64,000 bases of DNA from Muribaculaceae bacterium Isolate-036 (Harlan) (GCA_003833075.1 RIAY01000002.1:62001-126000), one strand, 5' to 3'. Numbered from the stretch's first letter, positions 53,338 to 63,441 are shown. Program-made: numbers and translations. The notes: generated from the letters alone by a model not told the origin.

Positions 53338-54558
53338 ATGAATCTATTCAAAAGATACTTTATATTATTTTTCATTGTTTTGTTAGTCGGGTGTCGGCAT
53401 CAGGAAGAACCGTTTAATGGAAATAAGGAGGTGCGCCAGATGACTTTGATCTATGCTGTCAACAATAATAATCTCTCATATGATCTTAAGGTTAACGAAG
53501 ACCAGATGTTGAAGGCTATGGAGAATGTCGATCCGGAAGAATATAAACTGTTGCTTTATAAGTATACTTCTGACGGTTATGGACTTTATGAGGTTTGTAA
53601 CGTGAATGGACGGCTTCAATTTGTTTTGTTGAAAAGTTATGAGAAGTCGATTCCCGCTGTGAGTGCCGACCGGATTTCAAATGTTATAAACGATGCATTG
53701 GGTGCGTATCCGGGTGTTCCCTCGAATCTGTTTTTCTGGGGGCATGGACTCGGTTGGATCAATCCTTATAAATATTCATCAACTGTGATAGGGAAAAACG
53801 CTTCCTCGGAGTCAGTGGAGCATCTGCCGGAAGTTTATGCTTTCGGAGGAGAATATGTTGAAGAGGATAATGTCAGAAACACCGTCTACATCGACCTTGA
53901 TCAGCTTGCCGATGCAATTCCGGATGGAAAATTTGACATGATATGGTTTGATTGCTGCTATATGTCTTGCATAGAGGTGGCGTATCAGTTGAGAAACAAG
54001 TGCAATACATATGTCGCTTATCCTACAGAAATAATGGGGGAGGGATTGCCCTATAATCTTGTTTTTCCTCATATCATCGGGTATAATGTCGATAGGATGG
54101 AGGCAGCCAAGGCATTGTATGGGTATTACACGGGTAAGTATTCGCCGGATCCTGTGACTGTGGCTGTTATGGATATGGAATCAATAGATGGTGTTGCGGA
54201 AGCGGCAAAGCGAATTATAGCATCAGGCAATATATTGCCGTCAATAGCCGGTATGCAGAATTATTCACGAATGAAAGGCGTGGGATACTATGATTTCGGT
54301 CAGTATATGCGTAAATACGCCGATGTCAACGGCAAAAGCTCTGATGCGGATGTGGAGCAGCTGAACCTTGCTTTAAAAAAGTTTGTAATATATTCAGATG
54401 CTTCAGAACTGGATTTCCGAGGGTATCCTATAGATAAAAGTAATTTTTCGGGTTTAAGTGTTCATAATTTTGCCAATGTCAATTCAGCTATGGATGATTA
54501 TTACCGTAAACTTGACTGGTATAAGTATGTGTGGCAAAAGTCCGGGGTTGCGGAGTGA
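53338..54558 (+). CDS. Clostripain-family (C11) cysteine peptidase lipoprotein
   Basis: The 406-residue protein has a lipoprotein signal ending LLVGC. H136 in FWGHGLGW and C207 in the block WFDCCYMSCIEV form the catalytic pair expected for clan CD peptidases of the C11 family. These cut after basic residues and in gut Bacteroidales are often secreted. It is alone in its direction with mscS 43 bp downstream. The substrate is unknown. Confidence 0.86.
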   Translation: MNLFKRYFILFFIVLLVGCRHQEEPFNGNKEVRQMTLIYAVNNNNLSYDLKVNEDQMLKAMENVDPEEYKLLLYKYTSDGYGLYEVCNVNGRLQFVLLKSYEKSIPAVSADRISNVINDALGAYPGVPSNLFFWGHGLGWINPYKYSSTVIGKNASSESVEHLPEVYAFGGEYVEEDNVRNTVYIDLDQLADAIPDGKFDMIWFDCCYMSCIEVAYQLRNKCNTYVAYPTEIMGEGLPYNLVFPHIIGYNVDRMEAAKALYGYYTGKYSPDPVTVAVMDMESIDGVAEAAKRIIASGNILPSIAGMQNYSRMKGVGYYDFGQYMRKYADVNGKSSDADVEQLNLALKKFVIYSDASELDFRGYPIDKSNFSGLSVHNFANVNSAMDDYYRKLDWYKYVWQKSGVAE

Positions 54559-54601
54559 AGCGTGAAGTTCATAAATAGTGCTAACAAAAGATATATAATT
54601 G

Positions 54602-55720
54602 ATGATACAGACAGAATTGCCTCAGATTCCTATAGCAGACGGATTGTCGGAAGGAAGCAAGGCTTTTAATGAATTCAAGGGTTTAAGCTTCGATGATGCA
54701 ATAGAGAAGGTTGCCAACGGATTGGTAAGTTTCGGATTCAAATTGCTGATCGCGATTCTTGTTTTTTATATAGGCCGTTTTATTATCAGGAAACTGTATA
54801 AGATGACGCTTAATGTGATGACAAAGCGTAGAATGGATGCTTCGCTCACCACATTTGTGCTTTCTCTTATAAAGATGGTGCTGTATTTTATACTGATCAT
54901 AACCATAATTGGTATCTTGGGCATTGAGACCAGCAGCTTCCTGGCGATATTCGCATCTGCCGGTGTCGCTATAGGTATGGCGTTGAGTGGCACGTTGCAG
55001 AATTTTGCCGGTGGAGTCCTGATATTATTGCTAAAACCATATAAGGTAGGAGACTACATAGAAGCGCAAGGTTATGCCGGGACTGTTAAATCCATTCAGT
55101 TGTTTCATACTGTTATAAACACTGTCGACAACAAGGCTATCATAATACCGAACGGAGGGCTTTCAACCGGAACCATAAATAACTTTTCACTTGAAAACTA
55201 TCGCAGAGTGGACTGGACAATATGCCTTTCATATGACACGGATCTTGAAGCGGCAAAAAGAACATTGTTGGAGATGGTTGATGCAGACGAGAGAATAGTA
55301 AAGAAGTATATTGAAGATGATATGAAATTCAGGGAAGAGCAGGCTTTGGAGAAAGAGCGAGAGCTGCACCCTGAGATTCTTGAGCATCAGGAAGAGGTTA
55401 AACCGCAACATTGGTGGAAACATCTGTTCCCCCGTCTTAAGAAACGTAAGAAAGTGATTCATCAGAGTCTTACCGAAGATGTCGAGATGAACGCCGCCAT
55501 TCCCGTGAAAGTGGAGCGCAAACCGTTTGTCGGCTTGAATGAGATGGCAGACAGCAGCATAAATCTTGTTGTAAGGGCATGGACGCACTCATCCAATTAT
55601 TGGGGCGTGTATTTTGATATGAACGAGAGATTCTTTACAGAATTGCCGAAGAAAGGTTTCTCGTTTCCGTTTCCCCAACTTGATGTGCATTTTGACGGAA
55701 ATGTCATCCGACCTCAATAG
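54602..55720 (+). CDS. MscS-family mechanosensitive channel with large insertion
   Basis: From ATG 54602 the protein has 372 residues; a TTG one codon earlier is less likely. Three membrane helices precede the pore helix region (FASAGVAIGMALSGTLQNFAGG) and the beta domain (LLLKPYKVGDYIEAQG, IIIPNGGLSTGTINN). Between residue 231 (RIVKK) and 308 (PFVGLNE) lies about 65-70 extra residues, rich in Glu, Lys, His and Trp, that ordinary MscS lacks. The channel releases solutes upon hypo-osmotic shock. The last 17 bases overlap the convergent thiF gene. Confidence 0.9.
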   Translation: MIQTELPQIPIADGLSEGSKAFNEFKGLSFDDAIEKVANGLVSFGFKLLIAILVFYIGRFIIRKLYKMTLNVMTKRRMDASLTTFVLSLIKMVLYFILIITIIGILGIETSSFLAIFASAGVAIGMALSGTLQNFAGGVLILLLKPYKVGDYIEAQGYAGTVKSIQLFHTVINTVDNKAIIIPNGGLSTGTINNFSLENYRRVDWTICLSYDTDLEAAKRTLLEMVDADERIVKKYIEDDMKFREEQALEKERELHPEILEHQEEVKPQHWWKHLFPRLKKRKKVIHQSLTEDVEMNAAIPVKVERKPFVGLNEMADSSINLVVRAWTHSSNYWGVYFDMNERFFTELPKKGFSFPFPQLDVHFDGNVIRPQ

Positions 55721-56414
55721 TGTGGCTCTGCATTGTAAGCAGGTCAATAGTGAATATTCTATCAAAAAGCATTTCGCCGGAACCGGTGAGATGCTTTATT
55801 GTTTCCGAAGCCTGACAGCATGCTATCACACCGGCTGCTGGACCAAGCACACCGCCAAGCGAACAAGGAGTAAATCCTGATTCGACACCTTGCGGATGGA
55901 ATATGTCGTTATAACCTGCGTGTCCCGGACTCCAGCTCATCACCTGTCCTGAAAATCCTGCGACGCCTCCGATGCAATATGGTATTTCAAGTTCATGACA
56001 GACCGAGTCTGTCATGAACTTGGAAGAAGGGTTGTCTGTGGCATCTATGATGAAACTGCAATCGGCATATGCGATTTTAGCCGAAGAAGGTGTCATCATC
56101 TTCTTTATATATTTTATCTCACAATCCGGATTGAGTGAAATCAGCTTTTCGGCAAGAGTCTCGGCTTTTGATTTTCCCACATCCGTAGTGGCATAAAACA
56201 ACTGACGCTGGAGGTTGGAAATATCAATTGTGTCAAAATCAGCAATCGATATTTTGCCAATGCCTGCTCCTGCAAGATACATCGCTGTCAATGATCCCAA
56301 TGCTCCGCATCCGGTGATGAAGACGTGAGCCTGGCGAAGTTTTTCCATACCGGATTTCCCTATTTCCGGTATTGCAAGCATCCGGGCGTATCTTATTCTT
56401 TCCTCCTCTGTCAT
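55704..56414 (-). CDS. thiF: ThiF/MoeB-family sulfur-carrier adenylyltransferase
   Basis: The 236-residue E1-like enzyme has the ATP motif GCGALGSLTAMYLAGAGIG, the arginine block DISNLQRQLFY and the DATDNPSSKF metal/ATP loop. The zinc cysteine pairs of many ThiF proteins are not seen, but TPCSLGGVLGP holds the candidate catalytic cysteine. It would adenylate the ThiS tail. The rest of the thiamine genes are about 9 kb away. MoeB function for molybdopterin is an alternative, but no moa genes are present. Confidence 0.83.
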   Translation of the reverse strand: MTEEERIRYARMLAIPEIGKSGMEKLRQAHVFITGCGALGSLTAMYLAGAGIGKISIADFDTIDISNLQRQLFYATTDVGKSKAETLAEKLISLNPDCEIKYIKKMMTPSSAKIAYADCSFIIDATDNPSSKFMTDSVCHELEIPYCIGGVAGFSGQVMSWSPGHAGYNDIFHPQGVESGFTPCSLGGVLGPAAGVIACCQASETIKHLTGSGEMLFDRIFTIDLLTMQSHTIEVG

Positions 56415-56426
56415 TTTTTTATCGTG

Positions 56427-57926
56427 TTATCCGCAGTGCCAGTATTTTTTTACAAGGTCAAGCATCGCTTTCCTGTTCCCTGAAATATCCTTTCTCAATG
56501 ATCCGTCTTTGAATGATTCAAGCTTTTTGATGATGCCCGATATCATTTCCGGAGAAAAAACATCATATTTTTCAAAGACGTTACGTTTTTCAGCCAGTTT
56601 CATTGCAGAAGCCTCGCAACTGTCGGGAAGACCTTTTAGTGTGGCGAGCTTTGCCTTGTTCTCATCTGAATGAATATTGACGCTCACATACAGTTGGTCG
56701 GCGCGTTCAAGTGCGTTACCCATTTCGAAACCTTCGCGGGCGGCGACTACCATGGCGGCAATAAGCTGATAGACATCTGCCGAGCAGTCGGCACTGCGGA
56801 GTTCCGCTGTCTGTTTCTCGGGATTTGTGGTTGCAGGGGTTTCAAGAGGATTAGCCTGCGAACACATGTCTTTCTCTCCTGTCCAGCCCAAAGGCACACG
56901 GACAAGTACTGAACGGTTACGGTCTCCCCAGCATATTGAGGTCGGTGCTTCCTGATGAGGTACAAGACGGAAATAGCTTGTCGGGACTTTATTGCCCATG
57001 GCGGTTATTGCATCTGCATTTTCAAGAATTCCAACAATTGCCTTTTTTGCGATATCGCTCAGAACGCCATTTTCAATCATCATGTTTTTATCGTCTTTCA
57101 TGATCTTGAAATGTATGTGAAGACCACTGCCGGCTTTTCCTTCTGTTATTTTCGGAGCGAATGTGACGTCATATCCCTTCTTCATGGCAAGTGTGCGGAT
57201 AATCCATTTCGCAAGCATGAGGTGGTCGGCAGCCTGTTTTGCAGGCACCGGAAGGAATTCGATTTCGTTTTGTTCGAAAATTTTGCCGTCTATAGTGAAA
57301 TTGCCGACTTCGTTGTGTCCGTATTTTATCTGTCCGCCGACTTGCGCTATGAGTGACATGCACTCCATGCGGAAGTCGTTGAATTTAGCGTATGGAGCCG
57401 ATTCATGGTAACCTTTCTGGTCTGTCGCCTCAAACAATCCGGTGTCTTCTGAGATCACATAATACTCAAGTTCTCCCATGGCATAGAAATCCATTCCGGT
57501 CACGTCTTTGAATGAATGGCATGCTTTCTGCAAAGTGTATTCGGGAGAAGACTTGAGTGGATTCCCTTCCTTGTCGAAGAATGAGGCAAGCATGGATAGG
57601 GTAGGCACTTCAGCAAAAGGATCTACGAATGCAGTGGCATAGCGCGGGATAACGTACAGGTCGCTGTTGCCGGCTTCAATAAATGGAAACAGACTTGATC
57701 CGTCAACACGTTCGCCGAATGTCAGAATCGAATCGAGATAGTCTTCCGAATTGATGACAAAGTTGAGGGTCTTGAGTCTGTTGTCATCTGCCGGATACAT
57801 GAAATTAACCATTCTGATTCCATTCTCCTTTATAAAACGGATGATATCCGTTTTCAAAAATTCCTCCGGTGATTTGCAGAGGTATTGCACCACTCTGTTA
57901 GGGTTCAATGTAATGTTTGCATTCAT
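56427..57926 (-). CDS. Glutamine synthetase family protein (about 500 residues)
   Basis: The 499-residue protein has the catalytic glutamine synthetase fold: MGELEYYV for the metal-binding glutamates, HNEVGNFTIDGKIFEQNEIEF, KAGSGLHIHF for the ATP loop, and SICWGDRNRSVLVRVP near the adenine/glutamate site. It ligates ammonia to glutamate or a related acid. It is the short GlnA type and not the 700-residue GSIII that Bacteroidetes usually rely on. The usual adenylylation tyrosine motif is not visible. It starts 94 bases after a clear -7 box. Confidence 0.85.
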   Translation of the reverse strand: MNANITLNPNRVVQYLCKSPEEFLKTDIIRFIKENGIRMVNFMYPADDNRLKTLNFVINSEDYLDSILTFGERVDGSSLFPFIEAGNSDLYVIPRYATAFVDPFAEVPTLSMLASFFDKEGNPLKSSPEYTLQKACHSFKDVTGMDFYAMGELEYYVISEDTGLFEATDQKGYHESAPYAKFNDFRMECMSLIAQVGGQIKYGHNEVGNFTIDGKIFEQNEIEFLPVPAKQAADHLMLAKWIIRTLAMKKGYDVTFAPKITEGKAGSGLHIHFKIMKDDKNMMIENGVLSDIAKKAIVGILENADAITAMGNKVPTSYFRLVPHQEAPTSICWGDRNRSVLVRVPLGWTGEKDMCSQANPLETPATTNPEKQTAELRSADCSADVYQLIAAMVVAAREGFEMGNALERADQLYVSVNIHSDENKAKLATLKGLPDSCEASAMKLAEKRNVFEKYDVFSPEMISGIIKKLESFKDGSLRKDISGNRKAMLDLVKKYWHCG

Positions 57927-58026
57927 GGTTGTAATAGATTAAGTTTTAAACAGGTTGTTGGTAAACAGCCCGAATCATTCCGGAGCCGGTTTGAGTCTGA
58001 CCGGCTCTATTGTTGTTTACTTATCG

Positions 58027-58034
58027 CAAAGATA
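58027..58034 (-). promoter_or_regulatory. -7 box of the glutamine synthetase gene
   Basis: On the minus strand TATCTTTG at 58034-58027 matches TAnnTTTG exactly. A good TTTG partner at the proper spacing is lacking. Confidence 0.45.
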
Positions 58035-58089
58035 ATAAAAGTTTGTCTGAAAGTGAAGTCAGGCAATCAAACTTTTTGATAAAATTCAG

Positions 58090-58854
58090 TTAATTCTCCG
58101 TAAAATATACTCTGACCTGACCCACCGGCAACTGTCCTACAAGATATAGGGGAATATGCATAGGGTCTGTTGAAATCCAGGAGTCGATGTCTTCGCTTGA
58201 TTTCTTTTTGCCTCCTGTCGTGAAATTAAAGCGGATATGGTATGCCTCTCGCTTTGTCTTGTCACGCAGACTTATTGTTTCTTTTCCCAAAGACTTTATC
58301 GTGATGGTCTCTGCCTTTGAACCCGAAAAAACAGTTGCCTTGACAGTTTTGCCATTCTGGAGGTCATCATAGTTTATGAGGCGCAGGTAGTAGAATACAG
58401 ACAGCATGTCATATACCGGTCCTGTTGCCTGGAGTGTTTTTTCGGATTCCGAAATATTACCTTCCTTGTTTTTTCTGAAGCGAGTGCAATGTCCTTTGAC
58501 ATTACTGCCCGAATATGAATACTTGATGACGTCTTTCCCATATTTCCCTTTTTCATGCGCGATTTTTGTGTATGACAGAGGTCTCAAGTCATTCATTCTG
58601 ATTTTGCCGAGAAGGGTGTCGCGCACCTGATAGAATCTGTCAGCCCAAGGTTTGGTTCTTGCCGCAAGCATGATGTTGTAATCCTTTCCGTTGTTTCTGA
58701 GAGAGAGTGTGGCGTCTCCGGCATCTTTGTGTATAAGTCCCCATTTATAGGTTATCACATAATGGAGGTTCTCATCGGCAAAACCTTTTGCCGACAATGA
58801 CATTGAAAATATCAGGAAGGTGAGTCCTGCAAATAAGGTAAAAAACTTTCTCAT
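58090..58854 (-). CDS. DUF3108 domain-containing exported protein
   Basis: From ATG 58854 the protein has 254 residues with a signal peptide ending SLSAKG. The start at 58875 would lie inside a hairpin. The rest fits DUF3108, a beta-rich domain of unknown function common in Bacteroidetes (LHYVITYKWGLIHKDAGDATL; PVYDMLSVFYYLRLINY). It is probably periplasmic or envelope-associated. It lies downstream of thioredoxin in the same direction. Confidence 0.82.
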   Translation of the reverse strand: MRKFFTLFAGLTFLIFSMSLSAKGFADENLHYVITYKWGLIHKDAGDATLSLRNNGKDYNIMLAARTKPWADRFYQVRDTLLGKIRMNDLRPLSYTKIAHEKGKYGKDVIKYSYSGSNVKGHCTRFRKNKEGNISESEKTLQATGPVYDMLSVFYYLRLINYDDLQNGKTVKATVFSGSKAETITIKSLGKETISLRDKTKREAYHIRFNFTTGGKKKSSEDIDSWISTDPMHIPLYLVGQLPVGQVRVYFTEN

Positions 58855-58865
58855 ATAATTACAAC

Positions 58866-58895
58866 GAAGAGACATCCCGTTTGTGATGCCTCTTC
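58866..58895. terminator. Hairpin between thioredoxin and DUF3108 genes
   Basis: GAAGAGACATC (58866-58876) pairs with GATGCCTCTTC (58885-58895). The T-run lies on the plus-strand side, so for the leftward genes it may only stabilise or partly end the thioredoxin transcript. Confidence 0.4.
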
Positions 58896-58951
58896 AGTGT
58901 TTTTTAAGCCCGTTTCATAAAAATATCAACGCGCTCGAAGGTTTCGGTCTA

Positions 58952-59248
58952 TCAATAATACTTTTCAAGTTCCTGTTCAAGAGTCTGAATCGGCTGGACA
59001 CCGGATGTGCGCCATTTTAACTCTCCGTTGCGGAATATCATCAATGTCGGCACGGACCGGACATTATAGATTGCGGCAAGTTCCTGGTTTTTGTCTATGT
59101 CTATTTTTATCACTCTTGCCTTGTCTCCGACTTTTTCATGTAGTTCCTCAAGTACGGGATGCATCATTTTGCAGGGACCGCACCATGTGGCGAAAAAGTC
59201 GATAAGCACAGGTTTCTCGGATTTAATTATATCTTCAAATTTTTCCAT
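58952..59248 (-). CDS. trxA: Thioredoxin
   Basis: The 98-residue single-domain protein carries the active site WCGPC at residues 22-26, the cis-proline block SVPTLMIFRNG and no signal peptide, so it is cytoplasmic. It reduces disulfides in enzymes such as ribonucleotide reductase. It follows clpB in the same direction with a repeat-filled gap of 266 bp. Confidence 0.95.
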   Translation of the reverse strand: MEKFEDIIKSEKPVLIDFFATWCGPCKMMHPVLEELHEKVGDKARVIKIDIDKNQELAAIYNVRSVPTLMIFRNGELKWRTSGVQPIQTLEQELEKYY

Positions 59249-59311
59249 AACAACAATTATTACAAGTTTCTAACAACTACTTAATATAAACACTTGTATT
59301 GTCAGATAGTT

Positions 59312-59503
59312 GGCGGTGTGTCAAAATTGATAAAATTTGACACATCGCCTTTATTTTAGCCGGATGGCGAGGATGCTGTCAGAATGGTCCGGATGGTAGG
59401 CGGCTGAATGTGAGGCTGAAGGGAGTTGACTTTCGTCAATGACCGAAGCCGAATCATTCAGCCAACGACCCAGACGGGCTATTATGACACATCCTCATAA
59501 TAG
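59312..59503. repeat. Repeat element C, long copy
   Basis: The element starts GGCGGTGTGTCA and ends with TGACACATCC (59485-59494), an imperfect inverted terminal pair. Its first 38 bases themselves form a hairpin, and its end is a CTATTATG/CATAATAG hairpin. The first 23 bases equal the reverse complement of 50376-50398. The internal 120 bases lack an ORF and are absent from the short copy. Confidence 0.65.
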
Positions 59504-59514
59504 TTAAAATATGA

Positions 59515-62112
59515 TTAATTCTTGAATACGAGTGTGTCGCCTTGCCTGTCGATCACTATAGGGTGGTCTCTGTCGACTTTCTGGGCAAGTATGTCTTTTG
59601 AAAGCTGATTCAGAACCATTCTCTGAATAGTTCTTTTTACCGGGCGGGCACCGAATTCGGGGTCATAGCCGTCTTCGGCGAGCAGGTCAAGTGCGTCTTT
59701 CGTAACATCAAGTGTTATGCCGTTGGTTGTAAGCATTTTCTTTACGCTCTTTACCTGAAGCTCAACAATCTCAAGTATCTCTTTCTTGTCGAGAGGTGTG
59801 AACATCACTGTTTCGTCAATACGGTTGAGGAATTCGGGACGGATGATCTGTTTGAGCCGATCCATCACGTCTTGTTTTGTAGATGCGATTATCTCCTGTT
59901 TCTTTTCCTCGTTTTTGTCAGAGAAACCCTGGAAGTTCTGGCGTATTATATCAGATCCCATATTGGAGGTCATGATTATAATCGTGTTCTTGAAGTTGAT
60001 AAAACGCCCTTTGTTGTCTGTGAGTCTGCCATCGTCAAGAACTTGAAGCAGGATATTGAAGACATCGGGATTCGCTTTTTCGATTTCATCGAAGAGCACA
60101 ACGCTATATGGCTTGCGGCGCACAGCCTCCGTCAACTGACCTCCCTCTTCATATCCAACATATCCGGGAGGCGCTCCTACAAGTCGTGAGACAGAGTGTT
60201 TCTCCATATATTCAGACATGTCTATTCTTGTCATCATGTCTTCGTCATCGAAAAGATATTCCGCGAGTGCTTTTGCAAGTTCTGTCTTACCGACTCCGGT
60301 AGTTCCGAGGAAAATAAAGGAACCTATAGGTCTTCTTGGGTCGTTTAGTCCGGCTCTTGAACGTCTGACTGCATCAGATACGGCACGAATGGCATCCTCT
60401 TGTCCAACAACGCGATGATGTAGTTCTTCCTCAAGGTGCAGGAGTTTTTCTTTTTCGCTCTGAGCCATTTTCTTGACCGGTATGCCAGTCCATCTGCTCA
60501 CAACTTCGGCGATATCTTCCGCATCGACTTCTTCTTTTATCATCGCGCCTTCGCCCTGAAGCTCCTTGAGTTTCAACTGTATTTCCTTATTCTCGTCTTC
60601 TTTCTGTTTAATCTTCGAATAACGAATCTCCGCAACCTTGGCGTAGTCTCCTTCGCGTTCGGCTCTGTCAGCTTCATAATTCAGCTGTTCTATGTCAATC
60701 TTGTTCTGCTGGATTTTATTGATTTCGTTTTTCTCAGCTTTCCATTTTGCCCTTAAAGATTTCTCCGTATCCCTGAGATTGGCAAGTTCTTCATCGATTT
60801 CCTTAAGTTTATAGGAGTCTTTCTCTCTCTTTATAGCCTCTCTTTCTATTTCAAGCTGTTTTATTTTTCTTGATGCCTCGTCGAGTGCCTGAGGCTGGGA
60901 ATCCATCTCAAGCCGGAGTTTTGAGGCAGCCTCGTCAATAAGGTCAATCGCCTTGTCCGGAAGGAATCTGTCGGTAATGTAACGCACGCTGAGTTGCACG
61001 GCGGCAATTATTGCTTCATCCATAATTCGGACTTTGTGGTGATTCTCATAGCGCTCCTTAAGTCCGCGGAGGATTGATATGGCAGACATCTCGTCCGGCT
61101 CATCAACCATTACTTTCTGGAATCTGCGTTCCAGAGCTTTGTCTTTCTCAAAATATTTCTGATATTCGTCAAGAGTAGTGGCACCGATAGAGCGAAGTTC
61201 GCCTCTTGCAAGAGCCGGTTTCAATATGTTTGCCGCATCCATGGCTCCCTCTCCTTTTCCGGCACCTACGAGTGTATGTATCTCATCGATAAAGAGTATA
61301 ATTTCTCCATCGCTTTGTGTGACTTCGTTGACAATGGCTTTGAGCCGCTCTTCGAATTCTCCCTTATATTTTGCGCCGGCTACCAAGGCTCCCATGTCAA
61401 GAGAATAAATCTGTTTAGACTTGAGGTTTTCAGGCACATCGCCTCTTACGATACGCATTGCGAGACCTTCTGCGATCGCTGTCTTTCCGGTTCCCGGCTC
61501 GCCTACAAGCATCGGGTTGTTTTTAGTGCGTCGGGACAAAATCTGAAGCACTCGGCGGATTTCTTCGTCGCGTCCGATAACAGGATCCAGTTTGCCATTG
61601 CGTGCCCGGTCATTCAGGTTTATTGCATATTTGCTGAGAGACTGGTATGATTCTTCCGCGCTTTGATCCTTTACGGTGTTTCCTTTGCGCAATTCAGAAA
61701 TAGCCGCCTTAAGACCGTCTTCTGTAATGCCGTTGTCTTTCAGTATCTGAGATGCTTTGCATCCGGTTTTCAGAATACCCATCATAATAGCCTCGACCGA
61801 AACGTATTCGTCTCCCATCGATTTGGAGAAGTCAACAGACTTCTGCAGTGCCTCGTTCGACTCGCGGCTCAGCATCACATCGCCTCCGCTAACCCTGGGT
61901 AGCGAGGCAATAGTCTGGTCAACTCCCATTTTTACTCCGTTAAGGTTGGCGCCAAGTTTCTGGAAAATGAAATTGACAATGGTTTCGCTCTCAGAGATGA
62001 TGGCTTTCAACAAATGCACCGGCTCAATCTGTTGTTGCCCCGATTGTTTCGTGAAGTCTATGGCTTTTTGGACAACTTCCTGCGATTTGATAGTGAAATT
62101 GTTAAAATTCAT
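59515..62112 (-). CDS. clpB: ClpB disaggregase chaperone
   Basis: This 865-residue protein has the full ClpB order: N domain, first AAA+ module with Walker A GEPGTGKT (K210), long coiled-coil middle domain (about 400-520) and second AAA+ module with Walker A GTTGVGKT (K609). The sensor-2 block [10 protein letters not shown] lies near the C-terminus. With DnaK it pulls apart protein aggregates after heat or other stress. It is a single gene with its own promoter; no CIRCE element is visible upstream. Confidence 0.97.
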   Translation of the reverse strand: MNFNNFTIKSQEVVQKAIDFTKQSGQQQIEPVHLLKAIISESETIVNFIFQKLGANLNGVKMGVDQTIASLPRVSGGDVMLSRESNEALQKSVDFSKSMGDEYVSVEAIMMGILKTGCKASQILKDNGITEDGLKAAISELRKGNTVKDQSAEESYQSLSKYAINLNDRARNGKLDPVIGRDEEIRRVLQILSRRTKNNPMLVGEPGTGKTAIAEGLAMRIVRGDVPENLKSKQIYSLDMGALVAGAKYKGEFEERLKAIVNEVTQSDGEIILFIDEIHTLVGAGKGEGAMDAANILKPALARGELRSIGATTLDEYQKYFEKDKALERRFQKVMVDEPDEMSAISILRGLKERYENHHKVRIMDEAIIAAVQLSVRYITDRFLPDKAIDLIDEAASKLRLEMDSQPQALDEASRKIKQLEIEREAIKREKDSYKLKEIDEELANLRDTEKSLRAKWKAEKNEINKIQQNKIDIEQLNYEADRAEREGDYAKVAEIRYSKIKQKEDENKEIQLKLKELQGEGAMIKEEVDAEDIAEVVSRWTGIPVKKMAQSEKEKLLHLEEELHHRVVGQEDAIRAVSDAVRRSRAGLNDPRRPIGSFIFLGTTGVGKTELAKALAEYLFDDEDMMTRIDMSEYMEKHSVSRLVGAPPGYVGYEEGGQLTEAVRRKPYSVVLFDEIEKANPDVFNILLQVLDDGRLTDNKGRFINFKNTIIIMTSNMGSDIIRQNFQGFSDKNEEKKQEIIASTKQDVMDRLKQIIRPEFLNRIDETVMFTPLDKKEILEIVELQVKSVKKMLTTNGITLDVTKDALDLLAEDGYDPEFGARPVKRTIQRMVLNQLSKDILAQKVDRDHPIVIDRQGDTLVFKN

Positions 62113-62146
62113 AATATAAATAATTGATTAATAATTCTGTTTCGTG

Positions 62147-62154
62147 CAAATTTA
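62147..62154 (-). promoter_or_regulatory. clpB -7 box
   Basis: TAAATTTG on the minus strand (62154-62147) matches the -7 consensus and lies 35 bp before the ATG. The upstream box is not clear. Confidence 0.45.
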
Positions 62155-62275
62155 CAAAGAATGGCATGCCACGCTTAAGTAAAATTTGCAATGTTTAACT
62201 AAATAACAAGTTTAGTCGCAATATGGTTGAGCAATATTTTCTGACAAATATTTTAGAATTATTGTTTTTTTGTAG

Positions 62276-62283
62276 TATATTTG
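62276..62283 (+). promoter_or_regulatory. glk -7 box
   Basis: TATATTTG at 62276-62283 matches TAnnTTTG exactly. It would give a leader of about 95 bases before the glk ATG. Confidence 0.45.
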
Positions 62284-62382
62284 CATAGAATATGAATATT
62301 TGCCGAAAGATTCATGTCTTGTTTTATCAAGACGTTGTCATGAAGCAACTTAAGATCTAATATTAACACTAAATTATAAGAT

Positions 62383-63411
62383 ATGAGCAAGCCCTATGTG
62401 ATAGGTATGGATATGGGTGGCACAAATACCGTTTTCGGTATTGTTGATGCCCGCGGTCAGGTAATCGCAAGCGATTCGGTCAAAACAAAAAAACATGCGA
62501 AATTCGAAGATTACATCGCTGACCTGCATCAGGCGGTGACGCGACTTCTTGAAGCTAATGATGCGGTAGACAAGATTAAGGGAATCGGCATCGGCGCGCC
62601 GAACGGGAACTATTATACAGGGGAGATTGTGAAGGCTCCCAACCTTCCGTGGGGACCGGTCGTGCCTCTGGCGGAGACTGTAAGCAAGGCATTCAATGGA
62701 ATCCCTGTGGCTGTGACCAATGATGCCAATGCTGCCGCACTCGGAGAGATGACATATGGCGCGGCGCGAGGAATGAAAGATTTCATCATGATAACACTTG
62801 GTACAGGTGTAGGTTCGGGCATTGTGATCAATGGTCAGCTCGTATATGGTCATGATGGCTTTGCCGGTGAGCTGGGGCATGTAATCATGAAGCGTAATAA
62901 CGGTCGTGTCTGTGGCTGTGGTCGCACTGGTTGTCTTGAGGCATATTGTTCTGCTACCGGAGTCGCGCGCACTGCACGCGAATTTCTTGAAGTGCGGACA
63001 GAGCCATCGCTGCTTCGTAACATTGATATCGAGGAAATCACTTCGAAAGATGTCTATGATGCCGCTATTGCAGGCGACAAGATCGCTAAAGATATCTTTG
63101 AGTTTACAGGTAAGATTCTTGGTGAAGCAATGGCAGATATGACGGCTTTCTCAAGTCCGCAGGCTTTTGTGCTGTTCGGTGGTTTGACAAAGAGCGGGGA
63201 CTTGTTGATGAAGCCACTTAAGGAAGCTTACGATAAGAATGTTCTTCCCATCTTCAGGGGTAAGGCAAAAATCCTCCTTTCTGAATTGAAAGAAAGCGAT
63301 GCAGCCGTTCTTGGAGCATCCGCTCTCGGTTGGGAGGCTAAATACCGCTATGAAGTTCCCGGTTCACTTGCTACCTCAAACGAAATTCCGGCTGTTTCAC
63401 CGGAAATGTAA
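62383..63411 (+). CDS. glk: ROK-family glucokinase
   Basis: The 342-residue ROK kinase has the N-terminal phosphate loop DMGGTNTVFGI, catalytic region TNDANAAALGE, the ROK signature and the zinc site CGCGRTGCLEAYCS. It phosphorylates glucose (possibly other hexoses) with ATP in the cytoplasm, which would serve glucose released by either PUL. It is a single gene, ended by a strong palindrome. Confidence 0.92.
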   Translation: MSKPYVIGMDMGGTNTVFGIVDARGQVIASDSVKTKKHAKFEDYIADLHQAVTRLLEANDAVDKIKGIGIGAPNGNYYTGEIVKAPNLPWGPVVPLAETVSKAFNGIPVAVTNDANAAALGEMTYGAARGMKDFIMITLGTGVGSGIVINGQLVYGHDGFAGELGHVIMKRNNGRVCGCGRTGCLEAYCSATGVARTAREFLEVRTEPSLLRNIDIEEITSKDVYDAAIAGDKIAKDIFEFTGKILGEAMADMTAFSSPQAFVLFGGLTKSGDLLMKPLKEAYDKNVLPIFRGKAKILLSELKESDAAVLGASALGWEAKYRYEVPGSLATSNEIPAVSPEM

Positions 63412-63441
63412 AATTCCTTTCCTGTATAATTGTAAAGGACA

